Part shown: positions 50,775 to 60,300 of the stretch, piece after piece
Layout: the number at the start of each line of letters is the position of its first letter
Numbering within the stretch: the stretch's first letter is position 1
Source: Oscillospiraceae bacterium
Lineage (GTDB): Bacteria > Bacillota > Clostridia > Oscillospirales > Acutalibacteraceae
Reading direction: 5' to 3'
NCBI GenBank assembly: GCA_902774035.1
Contig: CACYHA010000002.1
Coordinates: forward strand, 47,119 to 111,118
Length of the DNA stretch: 64,000 nucleotides
Notes under the pieces: generated by a model
What the model was told of the DNA's origin: nothing
Databases searched by the model: none
What the model saw: the letters and a program-made list of their open reading frames with translations, nothing else
Translations under genes and position numbers: made by a program

Positions 50775-50963
50775 CGAAATCTATTTTCTCCAGACTTTTT
50801 TCTGCGTGCTTGCCCAGGGCAGGGGAATGATGAAAATTCCGTATCTTGTGGCGCTGCTTGAAGCCGTACGCAACCGGTGGGGAAACGGCCGTTTTTCGCC
50901 GAAAAATGCCATAAAAGGCGGTTTTCCGCTTTGCACAATTCATAGAATTTTCAAGAAAAAGCG

Positions 50964-50992
50964 TTGATTTTATTGCAATTCCATGGTATGAT
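50964..50992 (+). promoter_or_regulatory. Promoter of the P3 gene
   Basis: TTGATT 50964-50969, 17 bp, TATGAT 50987-50992. The predicted leader is about 38 nt, much shorter than for P1, P2 and P4. Confidence 0.75.
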
Positions 50993-51018
50993 AAGTGTAC
51001 ACTTGTGATACTGTACAC
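50993..51018 (+). promoter_or_regulatory. Palindromic operator candidate at the P3 transcription start
   Basis: AAGTGTACACTT (50993-51004) is a perfect 12-bp palindrome touching the -10 box. In addition GTGTACA (50995-51001) and TGTACAC (51012-51018) form a 7-bp inverted repeat around 10 bp. The position over +1 suits a repressor; the regulator is unknown. Confidence 0.5.
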
Positions 51019-51036
51019 AGAAAGGATGATCATACA

Positions 51037-53619
51037 ATGAAAAACACGTTCAAAAGAAGTTTGGCCGTTTTGCTTGCGGTTCTGATGCTCCTTTGCGCGG
51101 TTCCGTTTGCCTCTTTTGCGGCCGAAAAATGCACGGTCTGCGGCAAAGGCACGCTGACCGGCGAAACGAAGAAGATCGAGGCGACCTGCACCGAGCCCGG
51201 CTACATCGTTCTGGTCTGTTCCGACGCGAACTGCCCCGGCCAGAAGCAGGTGGACAAGAACGCCCCGAAAAAGGGCCACACCTGGGAAGAAAAGGTGGAC
51301 GCCAAGTATCTGAAAGAGGCGGCTTACTGCAGCGGCAAGGCGACATATTATAAGTCCTGCAAGGTCTGCGGCGCCAGCGCCAAAGACGAAACGAACGCCG
51401 CAAGTCTGGTGTTTGAAGACAAAAACAGCCAGTTCGATTCCAACAAACACCTGAAGATCACCTACGACGGTCAGGTGATTGAATCCACCTGCGTCGATTA
51501 CGGCTACATTCCCAGCGGTACCTGCGACCAGTGCCACGCGAAGATCCCCGGCGGCCGCATGGAGAAAAAGGCGCACGTTGTCGGCACACCTGCAAACTGC
51601 GTTGACAAGGCGATCTGCAAGGAATGCAAGCAGCCCTTCGGCGAGAAAGACTCGAAGAACCACAAGGAGATCGTGACCGACGCGGCCAAGGCTCCCACCT
51701 GCAAAGAAAAGGGTCTGACCGAAGGCAAGCACTGCAAGGCCTGCGGAACGACCATCGAGGCGCAGACCGAGGTGCCCCTTGCCGACCACACTCCCGTCCA
51801 GAACACCGTGCAGCCCACCTGCGAGGCGCCCGGCGTGCTCAACCAGATGAAGTGCAAAGTCTGCGGCAAAGAGCTTGACCCCGGAACGGTTCTGCCCGCC
51901 ACCGGCCACAAGTGGGGCGATTGGATCACGCCCGCCGGTTACACCTGCGAAGCAGGCGGCAACATCAAGCGCGTCTGCAGCGTTTGCAAAAAGGAAGAAG
52001 CCAAAACGACCAAACCCGGCGACCACGCCCTTGTGACGGATGAAGCCGTGCCCGCCACCTGCACCAAGGAAGGTCTGGCCGAAGGCAGCCATTGCGGCAT
52101 CTGCAAGGCCACGATCCTGGCGCAGGCCGTTGTTCCGGCGCTGGGCCACGAATTCACCGGCGAAGTGGTGTCCAACAAGAACGGCACCCACTCCTACAAG
52201 TGCGTGCGCTGCGGCGAAGTCGGCGGAACGGTCGATTGCACCGACAAGAACCGCGACTGCGTGTGCGACCTTTGCAAGGAAGCGGTTCCCCACACCTTCA
52301 CCGACTATAAGCCCAACGGCGACGCCACCTGCGAAAAGGACGGCACCATGACCGCCACCTGCGACATCTGCGGCAAGGTCAAGGACACCAAGCCCGACGT
52401 CGGCTCCAAGGAAAAGGCTCCGCATGACTATAAATTCGTCAAGCAGGACGACGCCACCTGTCTGGGCAACGCCCACGAGATCGGCACCTGCACCCGCTGC
52501 GGTGCAACCATGACCCGCGAGATCGAAGGCACCGCCCTCGGCCACGACGTTTCCGACTGGAAAGTCCCCGAAGGCTTCGACTGCAGCATCGGCGGCTACC
52601 GGTTCAAGGACTGCAAACGCTGCGGCGTGGAGATCGAACGGCAGGAGCTGCCCGCCGGCGACCACACGACAGTCGTTGATCCCGCGGTCAAGGAGACCTG
52701 CACCACCGACGGCAAGACCGAAGGCTCCCATTGCTCCGTTTGCGGCGAGATCTTTGCCGCCCAGGCTGTGATCCCTGCTCCCGGCCACAAAGCCGACGCC
52801 AACGGCTTCAAAACCGTCACCGCCGCCACCTGCGACAAGGAAGGCGAAGAAAAGGCCACCTGCGCGGTCTGCAAACAGGAATTCACCCGCGCGATCCCCA
52901 AGACCGAGCACAAGTATGTGACCACCGTTGTTCCCGCAACCTGCTCCGCCAAGGGCTATTCCAACCACAAGTGCTCTGTCTGCGGCCACACCTACAAGGA
53001 CAACTACACGAAGTCCATCGGCCATAGCTGGAAGATCACCGTGAAGCCGGCAACGCTCAAAAAGGACGGCTCCAGGATCTACGTCTGCAAGGTCTGCAAA
53101 AAGAAAGTGACCAAGACGATCGACAGGATCGGCAGCGTCAAGCTCGCCGCCACGAACCTGCCCAAGACCGGCAAAAAGCTGGCCCCGGCGGTGATCGTCA
53201 GAAACAGCGCGGGCAAAAAGCTGAAGGAAGGCACGGCCTACACCGTGAAGTATGCCGGCGGCAGAAAGAACCTCGGCACCTATAAGGTGACGGTCACCTT
53301 CATCGGCAACTACAATGGCACCAAGGCGCTGACTTTCAACATCGTTCCCGCCGCGCCGGAGAATGTCAAAGCCGCGGTTTCCGGCAAGAACGTGACCCTG
53401 ACCTGGAGCAAGGTCAAGGGCGCCGACAGCTACCTTGTGTATCGCAGCACCTCCAAGGACGGCAAGTATAAGAAGATCGCAACGGTCGAAGCGCCCACGC
53501 TGACTGTGAAGAACCTCAAGAAGGGCAACTATTTCTTCAAGGTCAAGGCCGTGCATGACGGCGACAGCGCCAAGCTCAACGGCGTCGCGTCCGCCCCGGT
53601 CAAAGCAAAAGTGAAATAA
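51037..53619 (+). CDS. P3: 860-residue secreted Cys/GH-repeat protein with Ig-like and FnIII C-terminus
   Basis: Start ATG 51037 after AAAGGATGAT; signal peptide NTFKRSLAVLLAVLMLLCAV with cleavage near SFA-A. Residues about 28-695 hold 17 CxxC motifs plus one CSDANC variant, arranged in repeats of the pattern ATC-x-E-G...C-x2-C-G...x-GH (CKACG, CKVCG, CGICK, CVRCG, CDICG, CTRCG). Each repeat thus offers three Cys and one His. Residues about 699-773 form an Ig-like/YDG-type domain (LKEGTAYTVKYAGG, GNYNGTKALTFNIVPAAP), and 774-860 an FnIII domain (NVTLTWSKVKGADSYLVYRS) like that of the protein at 2559-3470. An LPKTG at 708-712 is internal and not a sorting signal. No anchor is visible. Function unknown; extracellular metal or wall binding is possible. 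Confidence 0.88.
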   Translation: MKNTFKRSLAVLLAVLMLLCAVPFASFAAEKCTVCGKGTLTGETKKIEATCTEPGYIVLVCSDANCPGQKQVDKNAPKKGHTWEEKVDAKYLKEAAYCSGKATYYKSCKVCGASAKDETNAASLVFEDKNSQFDSNKHLKITYDGQVIESTCVDYGYIPSGTCDQCHAKIPGGRMEKKAHVVGTPANCVDKAICKECKQPFGEKDSKNHKEIVTDAAKAPTCKEKGLTEGKHCKACGTTIEAQTEVPLADHTPVQNTVQPTCEAPGVLNQMKCKVCGKELDPGTVLPATGHKWGDWITPAGYTCEAGGNIKRVCSVCKKEEAKTTKPGDHALVTDEAVPATCTKEGLAEGSHCGICKATILAQAVVPALGHEFTGEVVSNKNGTHSYKCVRCGEVGGTVDCTDKNRDCVCDLCKEAVPHTFTDYKPNGDATCEKDGTMTATCDICGKVKDTKPDVGSKEKAPHDYKFVKQDDATCLGNAHEIGTCTRCGATMTREIEGTALGHDVSDWKVPEGFDCSIGGYRFKDCKRCGVEIERQELPAGDHTTVVDPAVKETCTTDGKTEGSHCSVCGEIFAAQAVIPAPGHKADANGFKTVTAATCDKEGEEKATCAVCKQEFTRAIPKTEHKYVTTVVPATCSAKGYSNHKCSVCGHTYKDNYTKSIGHSWKITVKPATLKKDGSRIYVCKVCKKKVTKTIDRIGSVKLAATNLPKTGKKLAPAVIVRNSAGKKLKEGTAYTVKYAGGRKNLGTYKVTVTFIGNYNGTKALTFNIVPAAPENVKAAVSGKNVTLTWSKVKGADSYLVYRSTSKDGKYKKIATVEAPTLTVKNLKKGNYFFKVKAVHDGDSAKLNGVASAPVKAKVK

Positions 53620-53635
53620 GCAAAAAACGATCATT

Positions 53636-53670
53636 GCCCCGGCGCCGAAAATGACGCCGGGGCATATGTT
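53636..53670 (+). terminator. Probable terminator of the P3 gene
   Basis: 9-bp GC stem (GCCCCGGCG 53636-53644 with CGCCGGGGC 53655-53663) starts 16 bp after the stop. The following ATATGTTTAT is only a weak T-tract. Confidence 0.6.
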
Positions 53671-53722
53671 TATCCATACATCGTGTGGGAGCACCCAAAC
53701 GGACACAGCGGAAAACGTCAGA

Positions 53723-53805
53723 GCCTTCCCCGCCTGCGGGGAGGGCTTTTTTACCGCAACGTGGAAGAAAAGCCGAGAGAGCCTTCCCCACTTCAGTGGG
53801 GAAGG
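53723..53805. repeat. Two adjacent CCTTCCCC hairpins
   Basis: First: GCCTTCCCCGC CT GCGGGGAGGGC (53723-53746), followed by TTTTTT, so it could act as a terminator. Second: a perfect 11-bp hairpin CCTTCCCCACT TC AGTGGGGAAGG (53782-53805). Both share the CCTTCCCC arm with 19299-19321, so this is a dispersed palindromic repeat family. Confidence 0.75.
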
Positions 53806-54034
53806 CGGCATCGCGCACGAAGTCTTGCGGGAAAAAGAAAACGTCTGTTGCGCGATGACGGAAGGGGTCGGGAACAAAAAATCAATTGCCTCTTCGAAAA
53901 ACCAATCGCAGGCGCGTGGATGGAGATGTCTTGCCGATAGAATCTCTTCCCTTTTATACCCCCACCCCTTCAGTCACGCGCTTTTTACGTGCTCTTTTTG
54001 CCGCCGGTCTTGCGGGCGCGTGACAGCTTCCCCG

Positions 54035-54071
54035 TTGCACGTTCGCTTTTCCCGCAACGTGGAAGGAACCA
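54035..54071. repeat. Inverted copy of the 19259-19296 dispersed repeat
   Basis: TTGCACGTTCGCTTTT (54035-54050) is the exact reverse complement of 19281-19296, and the similarity continues through CCGCAACGTGGAAGGAACC with few mismatches. Confidence 0.75.
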
Positions 54072-54196
54072 CCCGTTCCTCAACAAATGTAAACCATCCT
54101 CTGTCTGTTTCTCCGTCACATTTCACAATAGATACTGCGGGAATTTCACGAAAATGTAAAAAATACGCGCCGGGGCAAAAAACTTGGTTCGTTTTC

Positions 54197-54225
54197 TTGA
54201 TTTTCTTTTTTTTCTCTGCTATACT
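54197..54225 (+). promoter_or_regulatory. Promoter of the P4 gene
   Basis: TTGATT 54197-54202, 17 bp, TATACT 54220-54225: the same boxes and spacing as P1, followed by the shared ATTATGACTAA element. Leader about 146 nt. Confidence 0.78.
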
Positions 54226-54377
54226 AATTATGACTAAAAATGGCCTTATTGCCATTTCATCTATGGCGTTTTGCCGCCGGGCCCGCAGCGTTTTCGGCAA
54301 TGGAATCTGCCGCTGCAGCGCCCCTTCATCCGCACACCCGCCATCAGAACGACCCTTTATCTAAGGAGGAAATATTT

Positions 54378-57300
54378 ATGGAAAAAACGATGAAAGAACG
54401 CATCCTGCACCGCATCACCGGCGCGCTCACCGTGGCGCTGGCTGTGTTTGTGCTGCTTGTTTGCTGGGTGGTCTGTACCCGGCAGCAGGCGAGCGCGGCA
54501 GATCAGATTTCCGCAGGTACATATTATGTTTCGGTGAACGTAAAGTGTGATAGCACCTCAAATTATGGCGCGAAATTTCTTTATCGTACGCAAACCGGAG
54601 AGGAATATGAGCAGAGTGTTAATGTTCAAAACGATAAGAGCTGGCATTGGACATATTATGCGGTTAGTGGCTTTCCTGTGGCGATATACTTGGAAACGCA
54701 TGGGAATCCTACGCATTACGGTCATATTTATATGGATGTTCGCGTATCTCCCAACAGCGATTATACATCAAATAGTATTACCATCATCTCTGATGCTCAC
54801 GCTCAAAATGGACACGCCGGAGGCGGCACGATCAAATATTGGTACAGTATTGAGAACGACAGTGAGATTTCACATGAAGGAAGTGGTGATTGGAAGGGTT
54901 ACAGCAGCCGTAACTGGCCCGGTATTGGCATCAAACAGATTAATGTCAACTCTACCCAGAAGCGTACCTATAAGCTGGACGCCAACGGCAACCCGTCGAA
55001 CTACTCCTCCTGGACGAGCAGCGGGTTTACCAACGACGTGAATCTGAACGGCGAGACCTTCACCCAGTATAAGATCGAATGCCATGCCATCGACAAGTTC
55101 GGCGTGCGCATCGGCGGCGGGCCTTCCGAGGCGGAGATGTGGGGCGTTGCGACCTATGACAGCTTTACCAACCGCACCGGCTTTGAACAAGACGGCAGCT
55201 TTTCGGACGATGGAAAGTGGTTGATTTTTACCGGTACTTTGATGCCCGACGCCCATATGGCAAGTCAAAACCGCAACCGGCAGACGGTTCATTTAAAGGT
55301 GGGGTTTGATTATAACAGCGACCCCAAATCAAAAGAATATACGTTAACCGTCACCGATGAGTATTACACCACCAAGTTCTATGACCGCGAAGGCAACCTC
55401 ATCAAGGGCTCGTCGTCAGCGAACGGCCCGGCGCTGGTTCCTTCCGTCACCGGCAGCACCCCCCGCGCAAAATTCAACAGCATCACGAACAGCTCCAGCG
55501 GTATCCAGTACACCTATTACGGCGATACGGTCTATGCACCCTGGACATATAACAGCGAGTCTGCGGAAGGCTACTTTGTGCCGATGACCAAGGCGAGCGG
55601 CGAAACCATGCTTACCGCCGCCGGTACGCCGAAATACGGCAACACCGACGCACTGAAAGCCGCCGTGAGAAAGGACGCCGCCACCTACCACTACGCGTGG
55701 AAGGGCTGGACCCCGCTGCGCGACGACAACGGCAACAACAGTGAAGCTGAGGGCATCCGCTATGTCAACAGCGCCAGCCGCTATGACGGCGCAAAGACCG
55801 GCTCCGCCGCGAAATACGAGACCGCGAGGGAAAACTTGATTTTGCAGGAGTGCTTCACCAAGACCAAGCATACGCCTGATGCCTCCGATCACACCTATTG
55901 CCCGCTGTATGCGGCCGCGACCTGCACGACCGACGAGAAGTATTACAAGTGCTGCAGCGATTCGAGGTGCATGTATAAGTTTACCATTGACGGTGAGGGC
56001 GCCCTCGGCAAGAACGGAGACTCCACCTGGGACCGCCTGGGAAGCAAGACGCACCACGTCTGGCAAAACGCACCGAGCCCGGGTCCCTACCGTGCATACA
56101 GCATTGACGATAACAACATTGTTACGACGACGGATTATACGGTGCCGCAATCCGGCATCACGGCCTACCCCGAGACCTGTACCAGCGACGGCAGCAACGG
56201 CTATTTCTACTGCGAAAACTGCGGCAAGTGCTTTGATTACACAAAGCTCGACGACGACACGGACGCGAACTGGCTGAAGGTTTTGAATCCGGCGGGAACG
56301 GAATACATCTCCATGGATGAGGAGCAGGTGCGCGAAAGCGTGAAGATATCCGCGCCCGGCCACGATTATCAGTTTGTCGGCTGGACCTGGGGCACGGCGT
56401 CGAACGGCGACCCGGATTACACCACGATCAGCGGTGAGGTCGCCTGCACGCACACCGCGATCTGCACCGACACCAACCCGCACACCTTCACCCTTTCCAC
56501 GACCGCCGCGCCCACTGCTTCGACCGGCACGCAGGTCAACAATTCGAGCTCCAGAATCGGGCTGACTGTCAAAGACGCCACCTGCACGGCAAACGGCTCC
56601 GAGACGTATCTGGTTCCGGCAACGGAAAACTTTGTGAGGATCACGCCGCCGGAGGGCAACAGCTACAGAGTGAATGTTGCCGTCACGCAGGCGAAAGCCG
56701 TTGTGACGCTTGCGAAGCTCGGTCACGATTACCGCGGCGCCTATGTCGGAACGGGCTATGACAGAAGAACCGGCACCTACGGCGGCCACCAGCGTCAGTG
56801 CGTACGCTACGCCCAATGTAAATCCTCCGGTATCAACCTGACCTACGACGGAGATCAGGTTACCAGCACGAACCCCGGCGGCGCTGATCCGCACGATGCA
56901 AGCACCGTCACCACCTCCAACGCCACCTGCCAGAACTACGCGGTCTGCGCGGCCTGCGGCAATCCCTTCGGCGCCCTTGCGCCCCATGACTTCACGCCGG
57001 ATGCGAACCGTATCCAGAGCGCGGACACGAACTATCAGGAAGACTTTGCGCTGACGGATTATCAGGGCCACTACTATGCCTGCGCCTTCGGCTGCGGCAC
57101 CTACGGTACCCAGGACGGCGGCGAGCGCGGTACCCACGATCATACGTTTGAAGCGGAACTGATCCGCCCGGCGTCCTGCACCGTGAACGGCCTGCGCAAG
57201 TACACCTGCACGGCCTGCGGCTTTGAGCATTACACGACGCAGGATCCCGATCTGGCCGCTACCGGCCACGATTACACCGGCCAGCCCGTCACACTGACGG

Positions 57301-60300
57301 ACTTCATGACCGGCGACACCTACAACACCACCCTGACCGCCCGGGTCACCTGTAAGAACCCCAACTGCGGAAAATATGACGACGAGGGCAACCAGATTCC
57401 CAACCCGGTCGCGGACACTGTGACCGAGACCGTGGATATCGCTGTGAACCGCGTGGAACCGACCTGCACCGAAAACGGCGTTGTGACCCGCACCGCGGAC
57501 TTCACCGACCCGGCATTTGTCGGAACGCTGCTGAACGGCGAACCGTTTGACTGCCATCCCGCCGACAGCTCCGAGATCCTCAGAGCCACCGGCCACGACT
57601 GGATCAACGTGACCGTGGAATGGTCCGCGGACCACAGCACCTGCATCGGCTCCGCCGAATGCGCAAACAACCCGAACCACAACGTGACCCAGAGCGCCCG
57701 TGTGACCAGCTTGGTCGTGAACGAGCCGACCTGCACCGAGCCCGGTACGGCGAACTTCAAGGCGAACTTTGAAGACGAGTCCGGCCTCATGTATTACGAC
57801 ACCTTCTCCGTGCCGAAGCGTTCCTTCCAGGATATCTACAACCAGGAGCACATGGACGACATCGGCGAGATCCCCGCGAACGGCCACGAATGGGGCGAAC
57901 GCGAATATGAATGGTACGGCGACATGGATAACGGCTTTGAAGGCGTGGACGCCTACGTGGAATGTCTGAACTGCGGCGACAGCATCGAAGAGTCCGTTGT
58001 TGTTACCAGCGCCACCACACCGGCTACCTGCGAAGAGGACGGCGAGACTGTCTGGACGGCTTCCTTCACCAACCCCGTGTTTACGACCCAGACCAAGGAG
58101 CTGACGCTGAACAGAACCGGCCACGTCTACAACTATGACGGTGCAACCTATAAATGGACCCGTGTTTCCGGCGGTTACCGCTGCACGGCTACAGCGGTTT
58201 GCGACAACGACGCCACGCACGTGGACACCGAAGAAGTGACCGTTCCCGGTGTGACGACCGACCCGACCTGCACGACCAAGGGCAAGACGGTCTACACCGC
58301 AAACTTCACCAACGAAAACTTTGTCCAGCAGACCCGCCAGGATGAGATTCTTGCCCTCGGCCACAACTGGGGCGAGCCGGACGTCCAGTGGGTGCTGAAC
58401 GAGGAAGGCACCGATTACATCAGCGCAACGGGCACCATCCACTGCGCGAACGACCCCGAGGATCACCACGCGCTGAACGAGACTGTGACGCTGGCGGAAG
58501 GCAAGATCGAAAAGCGGATCCGCACCGCGCCGACCTGCGACAGCACCGGCCTTGCCGTCTACAAGGCGAAGTTCACCAGACAGTTCGGCACGCAGAACAA
58601 CTCCCTTGTCATTCCCAAGCTGAGCCATGATTTCGGTCCGGTCCACGAGGGCAAGAACAACACTTGCGCAGCGCCGGGCTTCCGGAGCTACTGCATCTGC
58701 AACAACTGCCAGAAGACCTTCATTGAAGATCCCGTCGGCAGCGACAACTGGGTCGAGGCCTCGAACCTGATCCTCTATCCCAGCAGCGAGCACAACGACG
58801 AAAACGGCGTTCCTTTCCCCGAAGTCACCGTGGAAGCGAAGGACGCCACCTGCACCGAGGCCGGCACAAAAGCAGTGGTCTACTGCTCCGGCTGCCAGCT
58901 CATCTTCTCCATCGACGGCCATGATACCTACACCGTCACCGAAAACGGCGTGGAGGTCGAGAAGCCGCTGACCGAAAAGAACTACCGCTACGGCACAGAC
59001 AAGTCCGTCTATGTCCTGCCGATCGACCCGACGAATCACAGCGACGGCACAAATAACACGCTGGTCGAGGTTCCCGGCGTTGAGGCAACCTGCGAACAGA
59101 CCGGTGTCTTGCATCACTGGCATTGCGAGAACTGCGACAAGTACTTTACTGATGCAGCAGGCACGGAAGAGATTCACAGAACAAGAACCATCCTGCCGCT
59201 CGTCGGCCATGATTGGGATTATGAAAGCAGTGATCCGAACCATCCCGTGACCTATGACTGGGCGCCCGATCACAGCACCTGCACCGCGACTGTGCACTGC
59301 AAGAACAATCCGGAGCACACCCTTTCTGAAACGAAGGCCGGCACAAAGAATGTTGTCACGGAAGTTACCTGCGAAACCGACGGCCGCTGCTCCTTCAGCG
59401 TGAGCTTTGACAACGAGAACTTTGCCGCGCAGACGACCGAGGAAATGATCGACCCGGCCATCGGCCATGATTGGGATTACACCGGCGCGAAGTATAAGAC
59501 GACCTACGCATGGGACGGCTATGACGCCTGCGTCGCAACGATCTACTGCAAGAACGACAAGAATCACACCATCACCCGCAACGGCGAGATCACCAGCGAG
59601 ACCGAGACCACGCAGGACTGCGATGTGGACGGCAAGATCGTCTACACCGCGACCTTCCCGGACGATGTGAAGCCCGACACGAAGACGCAGTTCCTGCCGC
59701 AGACCGGCCATGACTGGGATTACACCGGCGAGACGCATCACGTGACCTATGAGTGGTCGCCCGACCAGTCCCATTGCACCGCCATCGTGCGCTGCCTGCG
59801 GAATCCGGCGCACACCACGGAAGTGACCGTGGCTGCCGAGCTTGTGAAGATCAAGGTCAGCACCTGTACGGAAGCCGGCAAGGGCATGTATGAGGCCACC
59901 TTCGGCTACGGCATTCCCAAGGCGCAGAGCGAACCCTTCGAGCTGGCAATGACCGGCCACAAGGCGGAGCACACGGAAGCCACGCCCGCAACCTGCGTGG
60001 AAGAAGGCGTATATCCGTACTACTACTGCAGCCAGTGCGGCAAGTATTTCAAGGACGCGAGATGCGAGATCGAGATCGCGCCTGCCGATATCATTCAACC
60101 GAAGATCGACCACACCCTTGCGTTCCATCAGGCGATCGAGGCCTCCTGCGAGACCGTCGGCAACAAGCAATACTGGACCTGCAGCTATTGCGGCAAATAC
60201 TTCTCGGACGAAGACGGCATTGTTCAGATCGCGCCCGAATCCGTGACGATCCCGGCACGCGGCCACAACTGGATCGACAAGGAGGGCAAGGAGCCCACCT

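Larger units (their letters stand above)
53620..54196. other. Gap between P3 and P4 with hairpin repeats
   Basis: No gene with supporting features. It contains the P3 terminator, two CCTTCCCC-type hairpins (53723-53746, 53782-53805), three motifs shared with the P1-P2 gap, and an AT-rich segment leading into the P4 promoter. Confidence 0.6.

Noticed and set aside
51121-53100. Regular repeats that could suggest a CRISPR array
   Set aside because: The periodicity is at protein level (Cys/GH repeats) in an open coding frame; there are no identical DNA repeats with unique spacers and no cas genes.
53158-53172. LPKTG in P3, a possible sortase signal
   Set aside because: It lies at residues 708-712 of 860, inside the Ig-like region, and is not followed by a hydrophobic segment and a basic tail.
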